From assembly GCA_022451765.1 (NCBI GenBank), contig JAKUNY010000054.1, positions 1-9,486 on the forward strand: a DNA stretch of 9,486 nt. Reading direction: 5' to 3'. Below, piece after piece: positions 1-6,608 of this stretch. The notes beneath the pieces were generated by a model, which saw nothing but the letters and a program-made list of their open reading frames with translations, was not told the DNA's origin and searched no databases. A program made the translations under genes and the position numbers. Each line of letters begins with the position of its first letter. The first letter of the stretch is position 1. This DNA comes from Candidatus Poseidoniaceae archaeon (GTDB lineage Archaea > Thermoplasmatota > Poseidoniia > Poseidoniales > Poseidoniaceae).

Positions 1-2191
1 TGAGGCTAGCAAATGCTGTTGATGTATTGAACCACGTCGATTGAGCAGTCGCATCCTGAGTGATGACCTCCACATCGGTATGAATTCTCACTTTGATGTT
101 GTTGGAAAGAGGTCGCAGACCGCTGCTCGTGTAGGCATGATCGACAGCGACAGTCAATGTTGAACCCCCTCGGAGGATTTCATTCTCACTAACTTCGCTA
201 CCACCTTGGGATGAAAAATTCGAGGATATTGAATCGATAAAAACTGAAATTGATCGGTCAATGTCGACTGGGGTTGTGTGCGTGTACGTGGATGTAGCGA
301 CACCCTCCGTGGATGTTCGAATCAGAATCTTCTCCGTATCCAAGTCGTTGAAAGAAAACGACCAATCCACATTCCGAAGACCATTGTTCGCTGGTGAAAT
401 CGAGACGCTGAATCCATCCAACAAACCATCCGTGTCACTCACAATCGGAGTCGAACCATCAGCCGACACTCGGACGGTTGTCCAAACGGAATTTGGTCCT
501 TGAATAGATCCTTCAGACGTGGCTTTTATCATTGCAAATTCAAATACCGCAGGTTGGGTTAGTTCGCTGTCCATTGAAGAATGGTGGGTGGAGAATGTGA
601 TCGGTGGCGCATTCGGTTGAACGGCGGTTGGGTTGCCCAAAGCAAACGAAGCTTCTTCTGCCCCCCATTTTATTGAATCGAGATTCGGAATCGTCCAATT
701 CTGTACGTCCTCAGTGAAGAGTTGAATTCTGTATTCCATCAATCCTTTGTCGCTTGCTGCAACATCCCACAGGGAGTGATTGCCAATCCCAAGAAGGGCT
801 AGATTCGCTGGATTGACATTATCAACGGGTTTCCATGTCTGTGAAGCGACCCCAGATTCGGAATTCTCCACTCTGTATTGGAAGCCGATGGAGGTTGAGG
901 GTGGTTCGGAACCACTCAATTCCATCCACATCAGAGATGCAGAGCCGTGTTCTGTTGTTGCTAGGTTGTTGATTGGCGAGGATATCCAACCCGTGTGATT
1001 AAGGATTCTTGGCGCCATTTCTGTCTCATCAAGATATTGCGTACCCCATCCGCTTGAATACGGTTGAGATGAAAGATCACCACCAGCAAACACGGTAACA
1101 CCGTCTGCGTCGATGGCTGCGAGATCAAAGATACCGATTGCAAGGTCGTCTTGCTTTCTCCATTCATTTGAGGTGGGAAGGTATCCCCATGTATCCTTGA
1201 CTGCTCCGCTCTGACTGTGCCCTCCAATGAGAACAATCTCATCGTTGTGAACGGTAGCAGCCATGCCAAAGCGGTGGAAGGACATGTTTGGAAGTTGCGT
1301 CCACGTATTTGTTGAAGGATCGTAGACTTCACTCGTATTGAGAACTGGCTGATTAATCCACGTGTAAGGTCCTTGGATTCCCCCAAATGCATACAAGAGG
1401 CCATGATGTTCAACGAGAGGAAAACCAAATCTCTTTTCAGACATGTTGGCAAGTTCTGTCCAAATACCCGTTACTGTATTGTACTCAAGCAGTCGGTCGG
1501 TTGCATCATTTCCACTTGAGTTCTGAACACCACCAGCAATGTATATTTTCGTTCCAATCGAAGCCATTCCAAAGTTGCCAACTTCCATCGATGGAGGCAT
1601 ACTCGTCGTATTGTTCATCCAGGATTTAGATGCAAGATCGTAAATTTGAACCTGGCCAGTTGATTTTCGTGCTGGTGAAACATCTGGGTACCAATCGCCC
1701 ATTGAGTATATTTTGTCGCCAATTTGTACACATTCATGATATTGTTGAGCATCCGGCATATTGAATTGAGCCAGCGACCATGTCTCAGTCGATTGATTCC
1801 AGATTTCAATAAGATTTGTCGCCGATTCATCGTTGGATTGTTGAGGATCTGGGTCGGTGCGGCCACCCATGAGGTACACCAGATCATTGGTTGTATCATG
1901 TGCCATGCATCCATGCGCACGTGTAATCATCAACCCACCACCTGCCGTGGCTTGCCATGTGATTTCAGGACGTTGCAATTCAAGTTCATTGTTTGATGGG
2001 TTTTTGTTCACTTTGTTGAGCAAAAATCCTTGTCCGCTAAAGCCAATCTCTTCCCCATTGGCACGCTCGATGTTGTCTTTATCTGGCACGAGAAGAACAT
2101 GTGCTGGATTGATCATCCCAAGAAGCATGATGCTCACGAGAAACAAACCGAGCAATGTTCGGTGATTCGACATATGTCTTCGTTGTTTCAT
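1..2191 (-). CDS. Secreted kelch beta-propeller protein with C-terminal beta-sandwich modules (partial, C-terminus beyond the left edge)
   Basis: I read this minus frame codon by codon and it has no stop from 2191 to the edge, giving about 730 residues. The N-terminus (MKQRRHMSNHR followed by LLGLFLVSIMLLGM) has a basic stretch and a hydrophobic core typical of a Sec signal peptide. Six kelch-type turns follow at even spacing: MGG near residue 109, MGD near 165, AGG near 220, FGG near 270, IGG near 323 and AGG near 370. Tyr and Trp (for example EVYDPSTNTW) sit at the expected places between turns, so a closed six-bladed propeller is likely. From about residue 385 on the protein is Ser/Thr/Asn-rich, with several N-x-S/T sequons and beta-sandwich character. 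Its ligand is unknown; a surface binding or adhesion role is inference. The start is 2191, or 2173 (MSNHRTLL) if the transcript is leaderless; neither has a clear SD. It is transcribed divergently from the HEAT-repeat gene. Confidence 0.88.
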   Translation of the reverse strand, partial: MKQRRHMSNHRTLLGLFLVSIMLLGMINPAHVLLVPDKDNIERANGEEIGFSGQGFLLNKVNKNPSNNELELQRPEITWQATAGGGLMITRAHGCMAHDTTNDLVYLMGGRTDPDPQQSNDESATNLIEIWNQSTETWSLAQFNMPDAQQYHECVQIGDKIYSMGDWYPDVSPARKSTGQVQIYDLASKSWMNNTTSMPPSMEVGNFGMASIGTKIYIAGGVQNSSGNDATDRLLEYNTVTGIWTELANMSEKRFGFPLVEHHGLLYAFGGIQGPYTWINQPVLNTSEVYDPSTNTWTQLPNMSFHRFGMAATVHNDEIVLIGGHSQSGAVKDTWGYLPTSNEWRKQDDLAIGIFDLAAIDADGVTVFAGGDLSSQPYSSGWGTQYLDETEMAPRILNHTGWISSPINNLATTEHGSASLMWMELSGSEPPSTSIGFQYRVENSESGVASQTWKPVDNVNPANLALLGIGNHSLWDVAASDKGLMEYRIQLFTEDVQNWTIPNLDSIKWGAEEASFALGNPTAVQPNAPPITFSTHHSSMDSELTQPAVFEFAMIKATSEGSIQGPNSVWTTVRVSADGSTPIVSDTDGLLDGFSVSISPANNGLRNVDWSFSFNDLDTEKILIRTSTEGVATSTYTHTTPVDIDRSISVFIDSISSNFSSQGGSEVSENEILRGGSTLTVAVDHAYTSSGLRPLSNNIKVRIHTDVEVITQDATAQSTWFNTSTAFASL

Positions 2192-2258
2192 CCCGTTCTT
2201 ATGGCTTCCCGAGTTGTGTCCAGAGGGTTTGAAGTGAAGGTTCATAATCACTGGAAGT
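2192..2258. promoter_or_regulatory. Divergent intergenic promoter region between the kelch and HEAT-repeat genes
   Basis: About 67 bases separate the two divergent start codons, so both promoters must lie here or just inside the genes. AT-rich stretches that could serve as TATA elements are TTCATAATC (2241-2249, plus strand) and CCATAAGAAC (2195-2204, minus strand). The first sits about 24 bases before a possible HEAT start at 2268. The second sits about 26 bases before the alternative kelch start at 2173. Neither is a strong consensus match. No SD is visible for either gene, which fits leaderless transcripts. Confidence 0.3.
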
Positions 2259-3494
2259 ATGCCAGCGATGATTGGTAAGATGGTAAGGGAGTATGTTGCA
2301 CGTGACCCAAGAACGGGTCTTCCTATAGCGACAGGAGGTCGTAAGACACGGAAATCTGCCAAAAAAGAGCGCACTGGTCCATGGTTGGAATGCACTCGAC
2401 AGGAGATTCTTGACCTAGCGACTGGTGCAAAACCGGAAGTGATTGTCAATTGGAATGGTGGAAGAATTGCTCTTTCTCGCACAGATGGAGTCCTTGGACT
2501 TGCACGTCTGAAAGGCGTCTGGGCAGATCGGGCCCATGCAAGTCTGTTGCTTGCCCTTGAATGCGACGATGCGAAGGTACGAGTTGCAGCATTGGAAGTA
2601 CTTCCAATAGTGGCTGAACAACGCTCAGACGAATTGTTTGACTGGCTTTCAGTTCTCCTTGATGACGACGATCCAAGCGTCCGAAAAGCAGCCAGTGCTT
2701 GTCTGGAAGAGGCTGCGCCGACGTTTCCATCGGGTGTTGATAGTTCGCTTGCGCAAGAGCTCCGTTCGACCCTTTCTGCTCGGAGTGAGCCAGCGTGGCG
2801 AGGTTTGAAGGCGCTAACAGAAACTTGGCCCGAAGTGGTTTGCGATCATATAGATGAGCTGTTGCTCATCGACGACCCGAAGCTGCGAAGAAAGGCCTCC
2901 AAATTGCTTCGAAACATTGTTCAGCGTGCGGGTGCAATGGGTTGGGATTTGATTTCTTGGGCCTTGAACGACGCAGATCCAGAGGTTCGTCGAAATGCCT
3001 CTCAGACTCTTTCTTCCCTGTCGAAGAAGGAGCCACGCATTGCCATAATGCTCACTGAACGGGCAATCCTCGATACCGATGAAAAGGTCCGTAACAATGC
3101 GCTGAGAGCGATACGTTCGATGGATACGGACGATTCCCGGGCTCGAAACCTCATCATGAACGGGGCCCGCCACTCCAACGGTGTCGTCCGTCGGTCATGC
3201 ATTGAGATGCTTCCAATGCTGCTCGTTGAAGACAAACTGCGACTTGTGGCAACCGAGCTTCTGCAAAGCGAAACCGATGCTGAATTAAAGAAAATGTTGA
3301 CTGAAATGACCTACGACGCTTCAATTGAAGGCACAGAAGATGAAAAGAATGCCTTCCTCTCACCCGCTCTACCTGTTCCTGCGTTGGAGCGTGAGGTTGC
3401 ACACGCTCAGGGCAAAGCGGTCGGACTCGAGAATGCACCCCCGAATGTACCGCTTCTTGATGCGCCAGTAGAGGATGAACTGCTTGACTCATAA
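2259..3494 (+). CDS. HEAT-repeat protein
   Basis: The 411-residue product has a basic N-terminus (residues 9-40, rich in Arg and Lys). An alpha-solenoid follows, built from HEAT units with the D-D/P-x-V-R-x-x-A signature. Signatures lie near residues 103-115, 137-149, 205-217, 238-251, 272-285, 305-318 and 338-350, with a degenerate unit near 173-186. The conserved Arg recurs at R108, R142, R210, R244, R278 and R311, a period of about 34 residues, giving roughly eight units. The last 50 residues are acidic and probably disordered. There is no signal peptide or membrane segment, so the protein is cytoplasmic. HEAT solenoids usually act as protein or nucleic-acid scaffolds; the partner is unknown. 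In-frame ATGs at 2259, 2268 and 2280 are all possible starts, with no SD to choose between them. The stop codon lies inside a hairpin, and a small gene follows 50 bases later. Confidence 0.85.
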   Translation: MPAMIGKMVREYVARDPRTGLPIATGGRKTRKSAKKERTGPWLECTRQEILDLATGAKPEVIVNWNGGRIALSRTDGVLGLARLKGVWADRAHASLLLALECDDAKVRVAALEVLPIVAEQRSDELFDWLSVLLDDDDPSVRKAASACLEEAAPTFPSGVDSSLAQELRSTLSARSEPAWRGLKALTETWPEVVCDHIDELLLIDDPKLRRKASKLLRNIVQRAGAMGWDLISWALNDADPEVRRNASQTLSSLSKKEPRIAIMLTERAILDTDEKVRNNALRAIRSMDTDDSRARNLIMNGARHSNGVVRRSCIEMLPMLLVEDKLRLVATELLQSETDAELKKMLTEMTYDASIEGTEDEKNAFLSPALPVPALEREVAHAQGKAVGLENAPPNVPLLDAPVEDELLDS

Positions 3495-3509
3495 CGACAT
3501 GGTTATGAG
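3488..3509 (+). other. Perfect 8-bp inverted repeat over the stop codon of the HEAT-repeat gene
   Basis: CTCATAAC (3488-3495) and GTTATGAG (3502-3509) are exact reverse complements around a six-base loop, GACATG. The TAA stop (3492-3494) is in the 5' arm. A run of five G follows, with no T-tract, so this is not a standard intrinsic terminator. It may protect or define the 3' end of the mRNA, or affect termination or reinitiation before the next gene. Function is inference. Confidence 0.55.
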
Positions 3510-3533
3510 GGGGTGCTTGGTCGGAAAGACATC

Positions 3534-3542
3534 GAGGTCATC
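3534..3542 (+). promoter_or_regulatory. Shine-Dalgarno site of the 67-residue gene
   Basis: GAGGTCATC matches eight of nine bases of the complement of a typical archaeal 16S rRNA 3' end (GAGGTGATC). The GAGGT core ends six bases before the ATG at 3545. This supports translation of the small ORF and favours 3545 over the second ATG at 3548. Confidence 0.6.
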
Positions 3543-3544
3543 AA

Positions 3545-3748
3545 ATGATGGACGACAAAGAACTACAGTTCGACCGACTATGGGAAGGAATCACACCGAA
3601 AGGTGTCAACCGGACCAAGGCTCTGAAATTCCGACAATACATCCTTGAGCACGTTCGACAAATGCGTCGACCACTCAACCGTGACAACGCCAAGAAGTAT
3701 TGGCTAGGCCAACTTCAGGCTGAAATTAAGGATCGAGAAAATTTCTGA
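3545..3748 (+). CDS. Small basic helical protein of unknown function
   Basis: This 67-residue protein begins MMDDKELQFDRLW and ends EIKDRENF. It is rich in Lys, Arg and Gln, has no Cys, signal peptide or membrane segment, and looks mostly helical. The central part (KALKFRQYILEHVRQMRRPL) is strongly basic and amphipathic, so binding to RNA or DNA is possible but unproven. I do not recognise the family. A good SD sits in front of the start. The gene lies 50 bases after the HEAT-repeat stop and 58 bases before the DEAD-box helicase start, all on the same strand, so the three may share a transcript. A genuine gene is likely given its SD, its position and the absence of a competing frame. Confidence 0.7.
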   Translation: MMDDKELQFDRLWEGITPKGVNRTKALKFRQYILEHVRQMRRPLNRDNAKKYWLGQLQAEIKDRENF

Positions 3749-3758
3749 TGCACGTGGG

Positions 3759-3802
3759 GGCCACTTCCGTTTCGGTGGCCTGAACAAATGAAACGGAAGG
3801 AG
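3759..3802 (+). promoter_or_regulatory. Structured leader of the helicase gene: two competing hairpins, one covering part of the SD
   Basis: Hairpin A pairs GGCCAC (3759-3764) with GTGGCC (3775-3780), six perfect base pairs around a ten-base loop. Hairpin B pairs CTTCCGTTTC (3764-3773) with GAAACGGAAG (3790-3799), ten perfect base pairs around a 16-base loop. The 5' arm of B is almost entirely the loop of A, so the two folds exclude each other, apart from a partial pseudoknot. B covers the first part of the SD AAGGAG (3797-3802), whereas A leaves it open. The pairing is read directly from the sequence. A role in controlling helicase translation, for example by temperature or by the helicase itself, is inference. 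Confidence 0.55.
3797..3802 (+). promoter_or_regulatory. Shine-Dalgarno site of the helicase gene
   Basis: AAGGAG lies four bases before the ATG at 3807 and fixes that start. The ATG at 3788 opens a different frame, is followed by this same SD, and runs only about 50 codons. The first three bases of the site are in the 3' arm of the ten-base-pair hairpin described for the leader. Confidence 0.65.
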
Positions 3803-3806
3803 CAAC

Positions 3807-5209
3807 ATGTTCACCAAAACACGATTCGATTCACTGCAACTCCCCGACTCAATAATGCAAGGCATTACTTCGCTTGGATGGGAATGTCTAACCGAAGTAC
3901 AACGAGATACACTCCCATTGGCTCGCCAAGGCCGTGATGTCATCGGCCAAGCTCGAACAGGTTCAGGCAAGACCGCTGCTTTTGGAATCCCGATTTTGGA
4001 GCGTTGTCAGCCAACAGGAAGTCTCCAAGGGATGGTGCTTGCTCCGACTCGTGAGCTTGCTCAGCAAGTTGCTGAAGAAATGACTTTGCTTCAAGGGGAC
4101 CAGGGACTATCCATCATGACGGTTTATGGTGGGACTGATCTCGAAAAGCAGGCACGTGGGCTCGAATCTGGCATCGACGTTATCGTCGGAACACCTGGGC
4201 GTGTGATGGATATGTCCGAGCGAGGCCATCTCGATTTGTCGAAGATTGAAATCTTCTGTCTCGATGAGGCCGATCGTATGCTCGACATGGGCTTCCTGCC
4301 TGATATTCTCTGGATTCTTGAACGCACCACTTCACGAGAACAAACCCTCCTGTTTTCTGCAACATTCCCTCAAGAGATTCTTGATGCTGCAAATGAATTC
4401 ACAAACAACCCAGAGTTCGTTATGACCAATCAAGAGGAACTTGATGTCCCTCCAATCGACCTCTACAGGATTTCAATAGGCCGAGCGAACAAGCTTTGGG
4501 CTCTTGGACGTTTGTTGGTTAGAATGGGCGACAACGACCAATGCATCATCTTTTGCAACACAAAGCGAATGGTCGACCTTGCTGTTCAGCGGTTGCAAAA
4601 ACATCGGTTTGACGTTGCTGGTTTACATGGTGATCTTAAACAAAACCAACGCGAGCGTATCCTCGACAAATTCCGAGAAGGAAATGTACGAACCATTGTT
4701 GCAACCGATGTTGCAGCACGAGGTATCGACATAGATGGAATCACGCTTGTCATCAATTACGATGTTCCTTCCGACATCGATTCGTTCATTCACCGAATTG
4801 GACGAACCGGGCGTATCGGTCGTCATGGTGCGGCTTGGAGTTTGGTTTCCAGATGGGGAAAATTGTTGCAAGATACAATCTTTCGCGCGAGGAATCAGAT
4901 GCCCCCGATTTGCCTGAAGGTGTTGACCGAGATCCTGTTCGTAAACAAGACGATTATGGCGAGAATGCCGATGTTTATGGCTTTGTCAACATTCGTCTCG
5001 ATGCTGATGCGAGCACTCTCGGTTCACCGTTGCAAATTGCATCGTGGTTTGAACAGCACCTGCGATGCGATGCACTCGCTGTTGGCGACGTTCGATTCGA
5101 GGATAATTCGACCCTTGTCGCAATTCACAGCAGTAAGTTAGGACTTGCAATGAAAGCGATCAAGATGCATCCATTTGGTTCCGATATGGTTACCGCAGAA
5201 GTGCTCTAA
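3807..5209 (+). CDS. DEAD-box ATP-dependent RNA helicase with DbpA-like C-terminal RNA-binding domain; reading frame broken near 4856
   Basis: The protein unwinds or remodels RNA using ATP. Both RecA-like domains are complete: an upstream Phe and the Q motif (LTEVQ, Q31), motif I ARTGSGKT (49-56), Ia PTRELAQQ, TPGR, motif II DEAD (153-156), SAT (184-186), IIFCN, VATDVAARGID and HRIGRTGR (329-336). After residue 352 the frame is lost. Read unshifted, the ORF ends at 5141 with about 92 unrelated residues. A -1 shift restores IVARYNLSREESDAPDLPEG, a typical helicase linker with LPEG, and then a DbpA-type RNA-binding fold (VYGFVNIRL onward), ending at 5209 for about 467 residues in total. The break coincides with the heptamer G GGA AAA. 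A one-base sequencing or assembly deletion in G4A4, a true mutation and programmed frameshifting are all possible. DbpA-type domains usually bind rRNA, so ribosome assembly is a reasonable guess. The stop abuts that of the convergent sortase gene. Confidence 0.9.
4856..4862 (+). other. GGGAAAA slippery heptamer at the helicase frame break
   Basis: In the frame of the helicase core the bases read G GGA AAA, an exact X XXY YYZ heptamer. Slipping back one base and reading on at ATT (4862-4864) joins the core to the in-frame C-terminal domain. The direction of shift needed (-1) is the one such a site promotes. Downstream structure is weak: only ATTGT (4862-4866) with ACAAT (4875-4879), five AU-rich pairs. 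The homopolymers G4 and A4 are also typical places for a lost base in sequencing, so the site proves nothing alone. Confidence 0.45.
4862..5209 (+). other. Out-of-frame C-terminal segment of the helicase (linker plus DbpA-like RNA-binding domain)
   Basis: This is the second frame of the broken helicase, not a separate gene: it has no SD and no convincing start. The linker (about residues 353-388 of the joined protein) carries LPEG and is acidic. The rest shows a beta-alpha-beta order expected of the RRM-like DbpA domain: strand VYGFVNIRL, helix SPLQIASWFEQHL, strands VGDVRFEDNS and TLVAIHSS, helix LGLAMKAI, strand DMVTAEVL. Its intact coding character over 115 codons argues that the frame break is recent, artefactual or programmed rather than old decay. 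Confidence 0.7.
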
Positions 5210-6265
5210 TTACTCTTCTTCATCTGAATGGGAGCGATTTCTCCAAGAGCCCTTTGGTTTGACTTTTTTGGTTGTTGATTCAACCTCTGCATGGGCAGGT
5301 TCAGCCGATGCGTATTCTGGCCAGTTACCCTGAGAGTCTTTCCTCTCAATATCATAAAACCCGATTGTCCCAATCACAAGACCGAGAACTGCAAACGACC
5401 AAGCTCCTTGGATTGCATTGTCCCACGTGTTTTGAGCTTCGTAACAATTTGGTGTTGTCAAATCACTGAATGCACAAAAATCGATGACATTCTTCGCATC
5501 CATTGCGGCTGAATTTCCATTGACCCAGAACCATGCGATACCAAAAAAGAGAATCATGATTCCAACGAGGGTAACGTGTTTCTGCTCCCAACGTTTGCGA
5601 ATGACAATTCGCCATTGTTCCTTGTCCTCTTGAGATGCTTTCATTGTACTGGATGCACCACCAATGAATTTGAACCAAACAAGCCACATCAACAACAACA
5701 CGATGAGGAAACCCCACTGGTAAACGAAAGTATGGTAATTCCACATTCCATTGAGACATGCTGGTTGGTTCGGGTTCGCAAGGCAGTCCTCGACCGCAAT
5801 TGGATAAAATGCTACGAGTCTAACGATGTTCAGAACATAGACGATTCCGCACATGACTGCAACCGCCTTGAATTTCTCACGTTGTGTTACACCATCGGTC
5901 ATAAGGACGAGCGTTGAGAGGAAAATCATCTCGTGAACCCCTGCACACTCATCGGAGACATAGAGTCCGACTCGATTGTCCAAATATGGGAATGATTCAT
6001 GGTAGAAATCAATTCGAGTCATCCATCCATTGTGTGCACTCAGTGTTGAAGCACCTTCGCCAAACATCAGTTGGGTTACTTCGTTCCAAATGTATGCTTC
6101 AGTGACTTGAATCAGTGCGAGCGTATCCGATGGTTGAGTAATGAACCAGTACAATGCTTCTACTGCGAGGAGGGCGAGTGGGATTTTCCCATAACGAAGA
6201 CCGAGTTGGGCAACTTCACCCCAACTCATGTCATCGCTCACTTTCGAGGATGCAGACTCACCCAT
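5210..6265 (-). CDS. Exosortase/archaeosortase-family membrane transpeptidase with extended C-terminal region
   Basis: Enzymes of this family cut sorting signals at the C-terminus of secreted proteins and transfer the protein to a membrane or surface anchor. With the ATG at 6265 the product is 351 residues. The family's three catalytic positions are visible: Cys107 in SDECAGVHEM, Arg149 in LNIVRL and His178 in NYHTFVYQWGF, each at a membrane segment. Hydrophobic segments lie near residues 27-43, 104-123, 133-155, 180-200, 231-249 and 287-305. After the core comes a charged stretch, two more membrane helices separated by a Cys-containing loop (C264, C274), and a charged cytosol-like tail. An in-frame TTG at 6295 would add ten residues including a Cys and two His; ATG is preferred. 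The third catalytic residue is His as in bacterial exosortases; the well-studied haloarchaeal ArtA uses Arg there. The substrates are unknown. Two large secreted proteins are encoded nearby. Confidence 0.85.
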   Translation of the reverse strand: MGESASSKVSDDMSWGEVAQLGLRYGKIPLALLAVEALYWFITQPSDTLALIQVTEAYIWNEVTQLMFGEGASTLSAHNGWMTRIDFYHESFPYLDNRVGLYVSDECAGVHEMIFLSTLVLMTDGVTQREKFKAVAVMCGIVYVLNIVRLVAFYPIAVEDCLANPNQPACLNGMWNYHTFVYQWGFLIVLLLMWLVWFKFIGGASSTMKASQEDKEQWRIVIRKRWEQKHVTLVGIMILFFGIAWFWVNGNSAAMDAKNVIDFCAFSDLTTPNCYEAQNTWDNAIQGAWSFAVLGLVIGTIGFYDIERKDSQGNWPEYASAEPAHAEVESTTKKVKPKGSWRNRSHSDEEE

Positions 6266-6359
6266 GGTATGGTGCTTGCACTTGCTCTTCTTCAACGTGT
6301 TGCGTCGATTGAAGCATGATAATGGATGTGTTCAAGAAGCAGGGACATGACAACCCACC
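6266..6359. promoter_or_regulatory. Divergent intergenic region with an imperfect 10-base dyad
   Basis: This 94-base region separates the divergent starts of the sortase-like gene and the TusA-like gene and must hold both promoters. CTTCTTCAAC (6287-6296) and GTTCAAGAAG (6330-6339) are reverse complements at nine of ten positions, with centres about 43 bases apart, roughly four helical turns. They could be an operator for a regulator of one or both genes, or chance. A weak AT-rich stretch, ATGATAATGG (6316-6325), is the best TATA-like candidate for the plus-strand pair. No SD precedes the ATG at 6360. Confidence 0.3.
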
Positions 6360-6608
6360 ATGGTCGAGGGCAAGGATGCTACTCATCTGCTTGATGTTCC
6401 CGGGTGTTTTTGCCCGGTACCCGTCGTTGAAGCAAAGCAAGCACTTTCCAACATGGAGGTTGGTTCTGTGCTGCAAGTCCTTGCCAGCGATCCGGAAACG
6501 CTGCATGATATTCCCTTGATGATTGGCCGAACACCTCATGAACTTCTTTCTGTACAATCAAACCAAGGCGAGTATACCTTTCTTATTGAGGTGAAAAGAA
6601 ATGCGTGA
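6360..6608 (+). CDS. TusA-family sulfur carrier / sulfurtransferase
   Basis: TusA-like proteins carry a persulfide on one cysteine and hand sulfur to tRNA thiolation, molybdenum-cofactor or other sulfur pathways. This 82-residue protein has the usual family length and the signature LDVPGCFCPVPVVEAKQAL. The active Cys is C18 of the C-P-x-P motif, at the start of helix 1, with a second Cys two residues before it (C16). The conserved second half (VGSVLQVLASDPETLHDIP) follows. An in-frame stop lies 12 bases before the ATG at 6360, so that start is secure. The gene overlaps the first eight bases of ribA, which suggests one operon and coupled translation. The pathway served here is not shown by the sequence. 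The paired Cys at 16 and 18 is seen in some TusA paralogues, and assignment to TusA proper rather than to a paralogue such as YeeD is uncertain. Confidence 0.85.
   Translation: MVEGKDATHLLDVPGCFCPVPVVEAKQALSNMEVGSVLQVLASDPETLHDIPLMIGRTPHELLSVQSNQGEYTFLIEVKRNA
6588..6594 (+). promoter_or_regulatory. Strong Shine-Dalgarno site of ribA inside the TusA-like gene
   Basis: GAGGTGA lies six bases before the ATG at 6601 and is complementary to the usual archaeal 16S rRNA 3' end over all seven bases. It sits within the last codons of the TusA-like gene and fixes the ribA start. ATG-containing overlap (6601-6608) plus this SD suggests ribosomes finishing the first gene restart on the second. Confidence 0.7.

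Noticed and set aside
961..1452. 163-codon minus-strand ORF
   Set aside because: It is a shadow frame of the kelch protein, whose own minus frame is open from 2191 to the edge and shows clear kelch repeats here.
3154..3492. 112-codon minus-strand ORF opposite the HEAT-repeat gene
   Set aside because: Composition is that of an antisense frame, with no SD and no recognisable family, and the plus frame has regular HEAT repeats.
3759..3780. Intrinsic terminator after the 67-residue gene
   Set aside because: The stem is GC-rich but no T-run follows, and the sequence makes better sense as part of the helicase leader.
3788..3937. Short ORF starting at the ATG just before the helicase start
   Set aside because: It has no SD of its own, overlaps the helicase in another frame, and the strong SD at 3797-3802 serves the ATG at 3807.
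4835..5209. A separate gene starting at the TTG at 4835
   Set aside because: There is no SD, and the content is plainly the missing linker and RNA-binding domain of the helicase; it is treated as the out-of-frame end of that gene.
5576..5917. 113-codon plus-strand ORF inside the sortase-like gene
   Set aside because: It is the antisense of membrane segments carrying the catalytic Arg and His positions; no homology or start signal.
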